This document shows positions 1 through 9,900 of a stretch of 64,000 nt of DNA, piece by piece. The position numbers and the translations under genes were made by a program. The stretch covers positions 1 through 64,000 of the forward strand of contig NZ_FQWW01000005.1 of assembly GCF_900129795.1 (NCBI RefSeq), in the 5' to 3' direction. Origin of the DNA: Flavobacterium sp. CF108. GTDB taxonomy: Bacteria; Bacteroidota; Bacteroidia; Flavobacteriales; Flavobacteriaceae. The notes below the pieces were generated by a model. The model ran no database searches. It saw only the letters and a program-made list of their open reading frames with translations, and was not told the origin of the DNA. The first letter of the stretch is position 1. Every line of letters begins with the position of its first letter.

Positions 1-248
1 TATTCAACAATCGCTTGTCTTTTAAATTTTCAAAATATCTAGTCTGCACTTTTTATCAAATATAATCAAAAACATATTTGTGTCCAGACGGTAGCTTTCA
101 AAGGGCTTTTTTTGTTTAGGAATTTACTTAAAAACATAACATCTAAAATGCGGAATTTAGAAAATCTAAAGCAAATTGGCTTTTTTTTTAAGATTAATAA
201 AAAAAGAAATAGAATTTAACAATTGTGGTAAACTAAAGCAGAAAATCA

Positions 249-280
249 TTTGTCAGCCCGCAAAATAACGATTACTTTTG
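249..280 (+). promoter_or_regulatory. Bacteroidota-type promoter for transketolase genes
   Basis: TTTG at 249-252 and TACTTTTG at 273-280 are separated by 20 nt, matching the Bacteroidota primary sigma pattern TTTG-N(19-21)-TAnnTTTG. Transcription would start near 287, about 20 nt before the ATG at 306. The upstream part of this gap (1-248) shows no gene or clear repeat, only AT-rich sequence with T-runs. Confidence 0.7.
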
Positions 281-305
281 CAACAGTTTAACTTTTACAT
301 ATAAA

Positions 306-1154
306 ATGAAGCCTAACACACAACAATTAAGCGATTTAACGATCCAAGTAAGAAGAGATATTCTTAGAATGGTACATGCTGTAAACTCTGGCCACCCAGG
401 TGGATCACTAGGTTGTACTGAATTTTTGGTTACACTATACCAAAATATTATGGACCGCAAAGAAGGTTTTGATATGAACGGAATTGGAGAAGATCTTTTC
501 TTCCTTTCTAATGGGCATATTTCTCCAGTTTTTTATAGCGTATTAGCACGTAGCGGTTATTTCCCTGTTTCAGAACTTGCAACTTTCAGATTATTAAACT
601 CACGTTTACAAGGACACCCAACAACTCACGAAGGGTTACCTGGAGTTCGTATAGCTTCTGGTTCATTAGGACAAGGTTTATCTGTAGCTCTTGGAGCAGC
701 TCAAGCTAAAAAATTAAATGGAGACAATCATTTAATTTATTCTTTACACGGAGATGGAGAATTACAAGAAGGTCAAAACTGGGAAGCTATCATGTATGCT
801 TCTGCTAAAAAAGTAGACAATATAATTTCGACTATTGACCTTAACGGAAAACAAATTGACGGTACAACTGATGAAGTTTTACCAATGGGAAGTATCCGTG
901 CTAAATTTGAGGCTTTTGGCTGGGATGTTATCGATATCGAAAAAGGAAACGACATTGATGCAATTCTTGCAGGTTTAAATGATGCAAAATCAAGAACAGG
1001 AAAAGGTAAACCAGTTTGCATTTTACTACATACTGAAATGGGTAATGGAGTAGATTTTATGATGCACACTCATGCTTGGCATGGTAAAGCACCAAACAAC
1101 GACCAGTTGGCAAGTGCTTTAGCTCAAAACATCTCAACTTTAGCAGACTATTAA
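306..1154 (+). CDS. Transketolase, N-terminal (thiamine diphosphate-binding) subunit
   Basis: This is the first half of a split transketolase, which moves two-carbon ketol units between sugar phosphates in the non-oxidative pentose phosphate pathway. The 282-residue product contains the thiamine diphosphate and Mg-binding region, seen as the HGDGELQEGQNWEA stretch near residue 148 followed by a conserved Asn (DLNGKQID). N-terminal motifs NSGHPGGSLG and SNGHISP are typical of the N subunit. Start at 306 follows a canonical promoter. The partner subunit begins 75 nt downstream, so the two are almost certainly co-transcribed and form a heteromeric cytosolic enzyme. A two-gene transketolase is normal in this phylum. 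Confidence 0.95.
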   Translation: MKPNTQQLSDLTIQVRRDILRMVHAVNSGHPGGSLGCTEFLVTLYQNIMDRKEGFDMNGIGEDLFFLSNGHISPVFYSVLARSGYFPVSELATFRLLNSRLQGHPTTHEGLPGVRIASGSLGQGLSVALGAAQAKKLNGDNHLIYSLHGDGELQEGQNWEAIMYASAKKVDNIISTIDLNGKQIDGTTDEVLPMGSIRAKFEAFGWDVIDIEKGNDIDAILAGLNDAKSRTGKGKPVCILLHTEMGNGVDFMMHTHAWHGKAPNNDQLASALAQNISTLADY

Positions 1155-1229
1155 AAACCAGCTTTAAGCTTTAAGCAGTAAGCTTTATGCCTATTGCCTA
1201 CAGCCTTATTGCGTACAGCAAAATATAAA
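1155..1229. repeat. Short intergenic repeat-like spacer (AAGCTTTA words)
   Basis: The spacer between the transketolase halves is built from near-repeating words: GCTTTAAGCTTTAAGC, AAGCTTTATGCC, TATTGCCTACAGCC and TATTGCGTACAGC. It resembles the degenerate repeated-word spacers elsewhere in this window. It contains an in-frame TTG at 1194 that can extend the downstream frame, but the ATG at 1230 fits the family better. Confidence 0.4.
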
Positions 1230-2183
1230 ATGAAAAAATACGAAAATACAGGAAGTAAAGATACTCGTTCTGGTTTTGGAGCGGGAATGACTGAACTAGG
1301 TCAAAAAAATGAAAATGTAGTAGCACTTTGTGCAGATTTAATTGGATCATTAAAATTTGATGATTTCAAAAAAAATCACCCAGAGCGTTTTTTCCAAATT
1401 GGTATTGCAGAAGCTAACATGATTGGTATTGCTGCAGGTTTAACAATTGGAGGAAAAATTCCATTTACCGGAACTTTCGCTAACTTCTCAACAGGAAGAG
1501 TTTACGATCAAATTCGTCAATCTGTTGCTTATTCAGATAAAAACGTAAAAATATGTGCTTCTCACGCTGGTTTAACATTAGGCGAAGACGGAGCAACGCA
1601 CCAAATTTTAGAAGATATTGGATTAATGAAAATGTTACCGGGAATGACTGTAATCAATACTTGCGATTACAATCAAACCAAAGCTGCAACATTAGCATTA
1701 GCAGATCATCATGGGCCTGCTTATTTACGTTTTGGTCGTCCGGTTGTGGCTAACTTCACTCCTGCTGACGAACCATTTGTAATTGGAAAAGCAATTTTAT
1801 TAAACGAAGGAACTGATGTAACTATTATTGCAACTGGACACTTAGTTTGGGAAGCTCTTATTGCTGCTGAAGCATTAGAAGCAAAAGGAATTTCTGCTGA
1901 AGTAATCAACATTCATACTATTAAACCACTTGATGAAGAAGCTATTCTTAAATCTGTTGCTAAAACAAGATGTGTAGTTACTGCTGAAGAACACAACTAT
2001 CTTGGAGGTTTGGGAGAAAGCGTTTCAGGTGTATTAGCTTTAAAGAATCCAACTCCACAAGAATTTGTAGCAGTACAAGATAGTTTTGGTGAATCTGGAA
2101 CTCCAGAGCAATTAATGGAAAAATACAAACTAAACAATCAAGCAATTGTTGAAGCTGTAGAAAGAGTAATCAAAAGAAAATAA
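1230..2183 (+). CDS. Transketolase, C-terminal (pyrimidine/TPP) subunit
   Basis: Second half of the split transketolase (317 residues). It carries the pyrimidine-binding domain, with the catalytic-type Glu in FQIGIAEANMIGIAAGL, and the C-terminal transketolase domain (VIATGHLVWEALIAAEALE onward). I chose the ATG at 1230 (MKKYENTGSKDTRSGFG) because family members begin here. An in-frame TTG at 1194 would only add repeat-derived residues. A strong rho-independent hairpin follows at 2211-2244, closing a two-gene operon. Confidence 0.95.
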   Translation: MKKYENTGSKDTRSGFGAGMTELGQKNENVVALCADLIGSLKFDDFKKNHPERFFQIGIAEANMIGIAAGLTIGGKIPFTGTFANFSTGRVYDQIRQSVAYSDKNVKICASHAGLTLGEDGATHQILEDIGLMKMLPGMTVINTCDYNQTKAATLALADHHGPAYLRFGRPVVANFTPADEPFVIGKAILLNEGTDVTIIATGHLVWEALIAAEALEAKGISAEVINIHTIKPLDEEAILKSVAKTRCVVTAEEHNYLGGLGESVSGVLALKNPTPQEFVAVQDSFGESGTPEQLMEKYKLNNQAIVEAVERVIKRK

Positions 2184-2210
2184 TTTTTAGTTTTCTTACT
2201 TTATAAAAAC

Positions 2211-2244
2211 AAAAAACCTCGAAAGTGATTTCGAGGTTTTTTTT
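2211..2244. terminator. Bidirectional rho-independent terminator
   Basis: Stem AAAAAACCTCGAAA / TTTCGAGGTTTTTT with loop gtga, flanked by A-run and T-run. It lies between the convergent transketolase operon and the FKBP lipoprotein gene, so it can serve both. Confidence 0.85.
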
Positions 2245-2259
2245 ATGTCTTATATTTTA

Positions 2260-3393
2260 TTACTTCTTTTGATAAGGATACGTTTTATCTAAATGAATTC
2301 TCGTTCTTACCGCAGCTTTATAATCGTCTTCTACAAAACTTTTAGGATTATCAATTGATTCGGGCTGTCCTTCAGTTTTAAGAGGCCCTGTTGGTCTTCT
2401 AGGAATTCCTCTTGGTTCCGTTTCATCTGCATTTGGCGTACTTGGATTATCTACAACAGGATCCCAAGGGTAATAAGTACTTGATCCATTAAACACATTA
2501 TCTACCCAGCCAATTTGGTTTGCTGGTTTTGTAATTTCATAAAAAGTAGAAAAACCATCTCCATCATCATCTGTATCTACATAATCTGGAATACCATCTT
2601 TATCTGTATCATCAGGCACCATGGTTGCTGGCGGAGTTGGATATCTTGCAGTATCTCTAAAATCATACACATAGCCATCTCCATTTAAATCTTCCTGATA
2701 ATCGAAAACACCATCAAAATCATGATCTAATCTTTGAAGTCCGAACAATTTAAAACTAAACACTAAAGGCGAATAAGCAGGGATATTTTCTTGTCCTGAA
2801 CCATAATATCCTAATCCAGAAGGTAAAAACATTACTCCTGCACCAAAATCTGTATAGGTTATTGTACCATCAGGACCCGGAGCACTAGGCGTACCTGTTT
2901 TAAACTGCGGAAAAATTTCGCCCCAGCCATCAATTACAGACTGTGCAGAATGCATATATAATTCAAAACTTCTTCCTACACCATAAGAAGAGTCAAATAC
3001 GGTTCCGTTTAGCAAACTTCCTTCATATGAAGCAAAAATTCTGTCTGTATTTAAAGGAGCATCTCCACTACCTTTATTTAAAGATAGATAATACACTTTA
3101 TATGTAACATCATGATTATAAACATCTCTGATTTGCAAAGGATATACTGTTTGAGCCCAGATTGAAGTTTGTGTTCCTCCTGCCGGAATTTTTTCAATTG
3201 TAATATCGAAATTAGCCGTAACTTCTTTTATATAATTAGTCTGTAAATATTTAACAATAGAATCGTTGTCAGCTAGATATTGTGCCTTATAATCTCTCAA
3301 AGGAACTGTTTCCGGATCGTCATGGTCTTTACTACAAGAAACTATAGCTATGCCTGCAAGTAATAAAATAAAATAATATTTAAATTTATTCAT
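2260..3393 (-). CDS. FKBP-type peptidyl-prolyl isomerase lipoprotein with calcium-binding repeats
   Basis: A 377-residue lipoprotein: hydrophobic leader then lipobox Cys20 (AIVSCSKDHDD), with acidic residues after Cys as in surface-exported Bacteroidota lipoproteins. An FKBP-like domain occupies roughly 110-225 (FASYEGSLLNGTVFDSSYG; MFLPSGLGYYG; LVFSFKLFGL). It is followed by Asp-rich thrombospondin type 3/dockerin-like calcium loops (DHDFDGVFDYQED, DLNGDGYVYD, DTDKDGIPDYVD, DDDGDGF) at about 227-285. The expected role is prolyl isomerization or chaperoning in the periplasm or at the surface. Active-site completeness was not checked by structure. Divergently transcribed from the S4 gene. Confidence 0.85.
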   Translation of the reverse strand: MNKFKYYFILLLAGIAIVSCSKDHDDPETVPLRDYKAQYLADNDSIVKYLQTNYIKEVTANFDITIEKIPAGGTQTSIWAQTVYPLQIRDVYNHDVTYKVYYLSLNKGSGDAPLNTDRIFASYEGSLLNGTVFDSSYGVGRSFELYMHSAQSVIDGWGEIFPQFKTGTPSAPGPDGTITYTDFGAGVMFLPSGLGYYGSGQENIPAYSPLVFSFKLFGLQRLDHDFDGVFDYQEDLNGDGYVYDFRDTARYPTPPATMVPDDTDKDGIPDYVDTDDDGDGFSTFYEITKPANQIGWVDNVFNGSSTYYPWDPVVDNPSTPNADETEPRGIPRRPTGPLKTEGQPESIDNPKSFVEDDYKAAVRTRIHLDKTYPYQKK

Positions 3394-3472
3394 TATTGTT
3401 AATTTTTTAGGTGCGCAAGATACAATATTGATTTATTTTTGTAAAAAATTTAACTTGGATTTTAGAAAAATT

Positions 3473-3862
3473 ATGAGAATAGATAAATACTTATGGTGCG
3501 TGCGTTATTATAAGACCAGAAACATGGTAACCGAGGCTTGCAAAAAGAACCACGTTACGGTAAATGGTCAAGTCGCAAAACCATCTAAAGAAGTTTTTCC
3601 TACTGATAGAATTACTTTTAGAAAAGATCAAATTACACAAATTATTACCGTACTCGATATTCCGGAAAGTCGTGTGGGAGCTAAACTTGTTGATATTTAC
3701 CGCAAAAATGAAACCCCTGCAGAAGCTTACGAACATTTAGAATTATTAAAACTATCTAAAGAGCATTATCGCAAAACCGGAACCGGAAGACCAACTAAAA
3801 AAGACAGAAGGGATATTGATGATTATGGAAGTGATTTTATTGACGAGGAAGAAACAGAGTAA
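3473..3862 (+). CDS. S4-domain RNA-binding protein (Hsp15/HslR-like)
   Basis: Basic 129-residue protein with an N-terminal S4 RNA-binding domain (MRIDKYLWCVRYYKTRNMV, then TVNGQVAKPSKEV). Its Lys/Arg-rich tail ends in an acidic patch (DDYGSDFIDEEETE). The family includes Hsp15, which binds stalled 50S subunits carrying peptidyl-tRNA. I start at the ATG at 3473; an upstream in-frame start near 3428 would add residues not found at this family's N-terminus. A TATTTTTG box at 3434-3441 could be the -7 element, though no clear -33 box is seen. Confidence 0.85.
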   Translation: MRIDKYLWCVRYYKTRNMVTEACKKNHVTVNGQVAKPSKEVFPTDRITFRKDQITQIITVLDIPESRVGAKLVDIYRKNETPAEAYEHLELLKLSKEHYRKTGTGRPTKKDRRDIDDYGSDFIDEEETE

Positions 3863-4022
3863 ATTCCAATTTTTAAATTCCAAAATTCAGCAAACCTAAA
3901 GTTAAACACAAGCAATTGATGATCGGAAACCTCAACATTAAATTGGAATTTGGAATTTCATTTATTGGAATTTCATCAAAAAATCTGAATTCTAAAATCT
4001 AAAATCTAAAATTCTAATTGTA
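3863..4022. repeat. Intergenic AATTCCAA / TTGGAATTT repeat family, copy 1
   Basis: The gap is composed of AAATTCCAA words on the left and their reverse complement TTGGAATTTGGAATTTC on the right, forming a long imperfect inverted repeat. It ends in CTAAAATCTAAAATCTAAAA words. The same family reappears at 51886-52048. It probably folds as a large hairpin in RNA; no coding potential. Confidence 0.7.
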
Positions 4023-4045
4023 TTTTAGCAAAAAAAAAATAAATC

Positions 4046-4546
4046 ATGAGCAAAAACATCATCTTAACCAATCAAGAAATCGAACACAAAATAAAACGTA
4101 TTGCTTATCAAATTTACGAGACGTTTGTTGACGAAGAAGAAGTTGTAATTGCCGGAATTGCTTCCAGCGGTTCTGTTTTTGCTCAAAAAATCGCAACTGT
4201 ATTAAGCGATATATCTACTTTAAAAATTTCTCTTTGCGAAGTACGGGTTGACAAACAAAATCCGCAGCTGCCTATTCAGACTTCTTTATCTGCAGAAGAA
4301 TATTCCAATAAAGGATTAGTTCTTGTTGATGATGTCTTAAACTCAGGCACAACATTAATCTACGCTGTTCGTCATTTTCTGGACGTTCCGCTTAAAAAAT
4401 TCAAAACTGCAGTGCTTGTAGACCGAAATCACAAAAAGTATCCTGTAAAAGCCGATTTTAAAGGCATTTCTTTATCTACGTCTTTATTAGAGCACGTTCA
4501 GGTTGTTTTTGATGAAAACGGAGACAATTACGCCTTTCTAAGCTAA
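4046..4546 (+). CDS. Phosphoribosyltransferase family protein (PyrR-like)
   Basis: A 166-residue type I phosphoribosyltransferase fold. The PRPP-binding motif is VLVDDVLNSGTTL at about residues 92-104, with the upstream IAGIASSGSVFA loop. Overall length and order match PyrR-like uracil phosphoribosyltransferase/regulator proteins, but the substrate cannot be fixed from sequence. Its last 9 nt overlap the 3' end of convergent aroK. It is probably a monocistronic unit downstream of the repeat region at 3863-4022. Confidence 0.8.
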   Translation: MSKNIILTNQEIEHKIKRIAYQIYETFVDEEEVVIAGIASSGSVFAQKIATVLSDISTLKISLCEVRVDKQNPQLPIQTSLSAEEYSNKGLVLVDDVLNSGTTLIYAVRHFLDVPLKKFKTAVLVDRNHKKYPVKADFKGISLSTSLLEHVQVVFDENGDNYAFLS

Positions 4547-5056
4547 GATTTCTAAAATATCATCAACTGTTTCATCGACCGTTTTATTATCTACCACAAC
4601 TTTGTGTTGTGCGTGGTTGTAATAAAAACTTCTGTCGAATAAATGTTTTGCGATAAATTCTTTCATTTCATCTTCATTCATATCTGCAATTAAAGGGCGT
4701 TTACTTTTATTGTAAACTAATCTATTATATAAAGTCTCTATTGAAGCTTTTAAATATATAGATGTAATATCCTCTCTTTGCAATAATAAATGATTATTTG
4801 CATAACATGGAGTTCCTCCTCCTAAACCAATAATACTATTTTCTGAAGATTGAAGTAATTCAAGAAACATTTCGTGCTCTAATTTTCTAAAATAGATCTC
4901 ACCATGCTTTTCGAAAATCTCTTTTATAGACAAATTTGTTTTTTTTTCGATACAATTATCTAAATCGAGAAAGGGAATATTTGTAATTTTTGACAAGTTT
5001 TGGGCAATTGTTGACTTTCCGCAACCCATATATCCTAATAATACGATTTTTTTCAT
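4538..5056 (-). CDS. aroK: Shikimate kinase
   Basis: Catalyses ATP-dependent 3-phosphorylation of shikimate in aromatic amino acid synthesis. The 172-residue protein has a Walker A loop LLGYMGCGKST (residues 6-16), a substrate-binding DLDNCIE, the FRKLEHEMFLE region, GLGGGTP (glycine loop) and the lid region around Arg119 (NKSKRPLIAD). Length is typical. Convergent, with a 9-nt overlap with the phosphoribosyltransferase gene. A TAAATTTG box on the minus strand at 5108-5115 could be its -7 element. Confidence 0.93.
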   Translation of the reverse strand: MKKIVLLGYMGCGKSTIAQNLSKITNIPFLDLDNCIEKKTNLSIKEIFEKHGEIYFRKLEHEMFLELLQSSENSIIGLGGGTPCYANNHLLLQREDITSIYLKASIETLYNRLVYNKSKRPLIADMNEDEMKEFIAKHLFDRSFYYNHAQHKVVVDNKTVDETVDDILEILA

Positions 5057-5123
5057 TTTAATAAAACCCTATAAACTAAGGGATTGTAAATTTTGGTTAA
5101 AAAAAGACAAATTTATAATAAAA

Positions 5124-5159
5124 TTGCTTGCAAATAATAAAATAAACTCCTTATATTTG
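5124..5159 (+). promoter_or_regulatory. Promoter for tRNA cluster
   Basis: TATATTTG at 5152-5159 is a perfect -7 element (TAnnTTTG). The -33 element is weaker: TTGC at 5124-5127 or CTTG at 5127-5130. It lies about 25 nt before the first tRNA. Confidence 0.55.
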
Positions 5160-5183
5160 CACCCGCATTCAAGAAACGAATAT

Positions 5184-5256
5184 GACTCGATAGCTCAGTC
5201 GGTAGAGCACATCACTTTTAATGATGGGGTCCTGGGTTCGAGCCCCAGTCGGGTCA
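5184..5256 (+). tRNA. tRNA-Lys (anticodon UUU), copy 1
   Basis: A 73-nt cloverleaf. The acceptor stem GACTCGA pairs with TCGGGTC. The anticodon stem CATCA/TGATG encloses loop CTTTTAA with anticodon TTT. The T-loop is GGTTCGAGCC. CCA is not encoded. The sequence is identical to the copy 113 nt downstream. Confidence 0.97.
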
Positions 5257-5296
5257 CAAAATTTGTGATTAACAAAATAAGTTTCTTGAAAGCAAT

Positions 5297-5369
5297 GACT
5301 CGATAGCTCAGTCGGTAGAGCACATCACTTTTAATGATGGGGTCCTGGGTTCGAGCCCCAGTCGGGTCA
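5297..5369 (+). tRNA. tRNA-Lys (anticodon UUU), copy 2
   Basis: Identical in all 73 nt to the copy at 5184-5256, separated by a 40-nt spacer, so it is a recent or homogenized tandem duplication. A hairpin at 5371-5405 follows. Confidence 0.97.
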
Positions 5370-5370
5370 C

Positions 5371-5405
5371 AAAAAGGTCGAGTATTAATTTACTTGACCT
5401 TTTTT
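5371..5405 (+). terminator. Hairpin terminator after tRNA-Lys pair
   Basis: AAAAGGTCgAGTA pairs imperfectly with TTACTtGACCTTTT and is followed by T-run. It separates the tRNA-Lys pair from tRNA-Leu. Confidence 0.65.
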
Positions 5406-5412
5406 GCATTTA

Positions 5413-5495
5413 GGCCATGTGGAGAAACGGTAGACTCGCCATCTTGAGGGGGTGGTGCTCGCAAGGGCGTGAGGGTTCAAATCCCTCCATGGTCA
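5413..5495 (+). tRNA. tRNA-Leu (anticodon GAG)
   Basis: An 83-nt class II tRNA. The acceptor stem GGCCATG pairs with CATGGTC. The anticodon stem CCATC/GGTGG encloses loop TTGAGGG, giving anticodon GAG. The long variable arm is TGCTCGCAAGGGCGT and the T-arm GAGGGTTCAAATCCCTC. CCA is not encoded. Confidence 0.95.
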
Positions 5496-5498
5496 CAA

Positions 5499-5534
5499 AA
5501 AAGGTAAAACACATTATGTGTTTTACCTTTTTTT
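5499..5534 (+). terminator. Rho-independent terminator after tRNA-Leu
   Basis: Long perfect stem AAAAGGTAAAACACA / TGTGTTTTACCTTTT followed by a T-run. The rest of the gap (5535-5844) shows no gene, RNA or repeat that I can support. Confidence 0.85.
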
Positions 5535-5844
5535 ATTTCTATAATTACAAAGTCAGTATTACGAGAAATACAAAAGTTGGATGTCAGGCAAATATCCTTC
5601 CTCTTCAACGTTGTTTTTATTTGCATATTCAATGTTCGCATATAAAATCAGAGTATCTTTACCCGTGATTGCGATAAAGAATATGCAGATGATTGACCAT
5701 CTCTCCTTTTCATAACTCCAAATTCTTGTTTCAAGTCATAAAGTTACAATAACAAAATTTCACGAATAAACATTAACCTATTGCTAGTTTCATTCCTTTT
5801 AGGTTTTTTATTAGTTTTCGCATTCAACCTTAATAAACTATAAT

Positions 5845-6663
5845 ATGACATTGATATCCAAAGAAAAATTTTCTGAAGCTGCCGGCCTTTCTAAAATTCC
5901 TATTCCAGGATTATCCTCTTATTTGATGAAAGTAATGAAAATTAACAATTTAAATACTATTGTAAAAGAAGCAGGTAATCTTGAGGGTGCAGATTTTGCT
6001 AATTATGTCTTAATGAAAATTGGTGTAAAAGTCCAATTTGATGCTGCCGAATTACTAAATATTCCTCGTGAAGGTGCTTTTATAGTTGTTGCAAATCATC
6101 CCTATGGAGGTATCGAATCATTAGCTTTATTAAGTACAATCGCGAAAATACGTCCTGACACAATGTATATGGGGAATTTTTTATTAAAGGAAATCCCAAA
6201 TCTGGAAAAATGCATTATTGCGGTAAATCCATTTGAAAATGTACAAAATTCTGCGAGCATTACGGGATTAAAAATGACACTCAAAGCTTTATCAGAAGGT
6301 ATTCCTGTTGCAATATTTCCTGCGGGAGAAGTTTCATCTTATAATTTTAAGACGAGTGAAATCACAGATCCAGAGTGGCATCCTGTGGTAGGGAAAATTA
6401 TCTGTAAAGCAGACGTTCCTATTCTACCTATATATTTTCATGGAAATAATGGTTTTTTCTTCAGTATGTTAAAATCAATTCACCCGATGTTACAAACATC
6501 AAAACTGATTTCGGAACTCTTTAACAAACAAGGACATGCTTTGAAGATGACTATCGGAGAAACCATTATTTTAACCAGAGTTAGAGGTAAAGTTTCCGAT
6601 CCTCTAATGTTAAAAAATCTTAGAAGCAAGCTATACGCTCTCAAAAATCAATTACATAATTAA
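5845..6663 (+). CDS. Lysophospholipid/hemolysin-type acyltransferase
   Basis: A 272-residue PlsC-superfamily acyltransferase that transfers acyl groups to a lipid acceptor at the inner membrane. Motif I is VVANHPYGGIES (His85), resembling the NHPxGGxDG motif of hemolysin/OlsA-like O-acyltransferases, but with Glu91 where Asp is common. Motif III is IFPAGEVSS near residue 154, and ILPIYFHGNNG forms motif IV. This family includes the enzymes that make ornithine or glycine lipids in Bacteroidota. The acceptor here is unknown. The gene stands alone. Confidence 0.8.
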   Translation: MTLISKEKFSEAAGLSKIPIPGLSSYLMKVMKINNLNTIVKEAGNLEGADFANYVLMKIGVKVQFDAAELLNIPREGAFIVVANHPYGGIESLALLSTIAKIRPDTMYMGNFLLKEIPNLEKCIIAVNPFENVQNSASITGLKMTLKALSEGIPVAIFPAGEVSSYNFKTSEITDPEWHPVVGKIICKADVPILPIYFHGNNGFFFSMLKSIHPMLQTSKLISELFNKQGHALKMTIGETIILTRVRGKVSDPLMLKNLRSKLYALKNQLHN

Positions 6664-6857
6664 GAGATTCAAGTCTATTTAACGCTTATGGCAAACTTTG
6701 AAAATCAAATACTTCTCTTTTTAAATCCCTTTCAACTTACTTAAAATCTGGAAATCTTCGAACAAAAGATTCGAATTTTGTACCATGGTGTTCAACTTTC
6801 CATTTTTCGGATTCATCATTAAATCCAAAAAATGAAATACTGACAGTAAAACAATTT

Positions 6858-6898
6858 AAAAAAGGATGTGCCAAATTATATTTCGGCACATCCTTTTT
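6858..6898. terminator. Bidirectional terminator
   Basis: Perfect stem AAAAAGGATGTGCC / GGCACATCCTTTTT with a 12-nt AT-rich loop, between convergent acyltransferase and glycosidase genes. Confidence 0.88.
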
Positions 6899-6940
6899 AC
6901 GTATTACTTCTTTATAGAAACAATTCCTAACCTATATTGA

Positions 6941-9900
6941 TTATTTAAGAAGCAAATCTTGATAGAATGTAATATTACGTACATTGACAGGATCCCAGCC
7001 GCTTGAAATACGGTGCAATTCGATATAATAAATACCTTCTTCCAAATAAACATCACCCAATTGCTTAATTTGATAGTTTTCATAATTATTATTAGTTGTA
7101 GTAAACGAATATTTAATAGTTGTAATACCATTTATAACCAGTTGAAATTTGCCCGAATACCCTGCCAATTCGCTTTGCCAATGGTAAATGCCCGCCACAT
7201 TCACTTTCACTCTCCATGCCGCATAATCATTTGCATTTGTCCATGCTCCAATGTTATAATTAGGAGCATGTTCTATTACAATATTACTTCCGTACAGTAT
7301 GGCATTTTTAGCAGGAAGAACAAGGCTTCTATCTGCATTTTGATTTACAATAGGAGTTTTATCAACTGCCGGATGAATCGAAATTTGACGCACATTAACA
7401 GGGTCAAAGCCGCCATTAGAAATACGATGCAGTTCAATCTCATAAACACCAATAGGTAAATCAACTTTCCCTATGGATAAGTCCTCATAGTTATCAAAAC
7501 CACTTGTTGCAATTATAAACGGATAAGGACCTTGATCTACTCCTTTTATTTTTAGCACAAATTGTCCAGAATAGCCTGATACAACCGCATCCAGGAAAAA
7601 GTTTCCTGATTGTTTAACTTCAACATGCCATGTCGCAAATTTAGTATCATCAGTCCATCCTCCTAAATTATATAGAGGCCCATTTTCAATGCTTAATCCC
7701 GTTGGAGTAGCATCGACTGCATTCAAATTAAGTGTACCGTCGTTAAATTGTTCAACAAAGTGGACAAGTATATCTACGATTCCTGACATTTCCAGGACAA
7801 TAGTTGTACTGATATAATCTAGAGGATTGGCAGGTATCGAAATAATATATCCCAAAGCATTGTCCTTTGGAGCTATATCTAATGCTGTTTTGGCATTATC
7901 TGCAAGAAAATATGCTTTGACAATACTTCCGTCAAGTAGATCTGGAACAATTAATTTTCCATCTTTAGGCCAATTCTCTGTAAATACATGCAGGAAAAGG
8001 TATTGTGTTCCGTCTATAATTTTACGGGTAGCTCGTCCCCAAGGCAATTGCTTTGTATACGGACTGGGCTGTACTTTTTCTACTGCTGTTTTATTTACAG
8101 CTATCCAGACCGCAAACCCCTCAAGTCTGTTTATAGCTTCTTGTGGAAATGTCCCGTCTCCTTCTGGGCCTATATTAAGCAAAAAGTTACCTCCCTTACT
8201 TACAATATCGATGAATTTTTGAATTAAATCTGTTTCGGTTTTCCAGCGCGGATCGTAAGCATCATACCCCCAATTATCATTCATGGTCATACAGGTTTCC
8301 CAATCTGTTCCGTCTCCGTTTGGTGGTATGTTAGGAATATTTTGTTCCGGAGTTGCATAATCTCCAGTCAGGCCATCTTCCATTCGGTCATTGAATATCA
8401 AACGATCAGATCCGGGAATGTTTTTAATGGCTTTCATCATTCGATAACGGAATTCTGGTGTACTTCCTCCTCCCATATCCCACCATATCAAATCAATACC
8501 GTAATCATTAATCATAGTGTGAATATGAGGAATTACAATTGTATCTGTATATTTAGACTGATCCTCGTAAGAAGCCTCATTACTTGCTGTAGCATTCTGA
8601 GGAATCCAGCCCATTCCTCCCGGATTCATCCAATCCAGACATTGTGAATAGTAAAATCCAATTTTTAAACCTGCTGCGTGAGCTATAGTCACCAGATTTT
8701 TCAAAATATCGGCTGAAATATTGGTATCATCCTGAACATTATATCCAACATGATGTGTGTGCATTAAGGCAAAACCTTCGTGATGTTTGGCAGTAATAAC
8801 AATATATTTCATTCCTGCGTCTTTTGCCATTCTTACCCATTCTGCAGGATTGAAGTTTTGAGCCGTAAAATTTTGCTGCCAGCGCGATTTGTATTCAACT
8901 CTGGGAATCTGAGCTGCAAACATAATCCATTCCGCATATTGCCCCTGTTTGTAAGGCTCCCCTGTTGTTGGATCAATTTTAATAGTTCCATCCGGATTAA
9001 TCCATTCAGGACGATAACTTGAATAGTAATCCTGCATCCAGTAATCAGGTTCTACATATGGCCCTGTTTTCATTAACGTTGGCCCTGTATAATGTCCTGC
9101 CAGTCCGGAGTAAGTACCCCAATGCAGAAATAGCCCAAAGCCCGCCTCACGCCACCAGGCCATTCGTTCGTCTTTATGTACTTTTGTCTCTAGAGTGGCT
9201 GCATAAAGATTGTTGCTCATCTTAGTAAAAAGATTCTGGTTGTCATCTCGGCCTTTTACTGCGAAACAGTAAATATCAAATGAATTCAAATCATGGATAG
9301 TTATCGAATTGACCCTAACATTTTGATAAAAAACACCATCTTTAAATACATCGTATGAAGTTGCTTCAGGAAGTGTATCCCATGATAAAGAAATGGAATT
9401 GGTTTGTACATCGATTACTTTAAGTTCTTTAGGATTATTGTTATAGAAAGGATCCATATCAATTTCAGTATCGCTAAAAGTCAGCTCATCAATATAAACA
9501 ACATCACCAACGGCACGATTATCAGTAAAATCGGGTTGAATACTAAAATAAGAGATATCCTTTACCTTATGTGATAATAAATCAAACACCGCCACCTCCC
9601 ATTCGCCCACTTTACTGGGTGGACTTTGAGGCATAAATTCACTTGAAACACTAAGTCTTATCTGAGAATTTGGATTATTGCGATAATATCTCATGTACAA
9701 ATACTTATATTCAGAGACGGTTTCATTTAATGTACACATAAATCCAGCCCATTTATAGGTATTGTTAAGACGTTCAAGTTTTAGAACTTTATTACTTTGG
9801 TTAGACCCCGTTTTATTCGGGTTATCTACCACCGTAATCTTTATATCTGCTGGTGGATTTGAGGTTATTTTATCTGTAAAATTGATCTGTCCGTTTTCAA

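Noticed and set aside
5184..5369. Integration site signature at the duplicated tRNA-Lys
   Set aside because: Both tRNAs are full length and identical, with no integrase or foreign gene between or next to them; simple tandem duplication is enough.
5417..5668. Short ORF overlapping the tRNA cluster
   Set aside because: It reads through tRNA-Leu and its terminator and has no protein-like composition.
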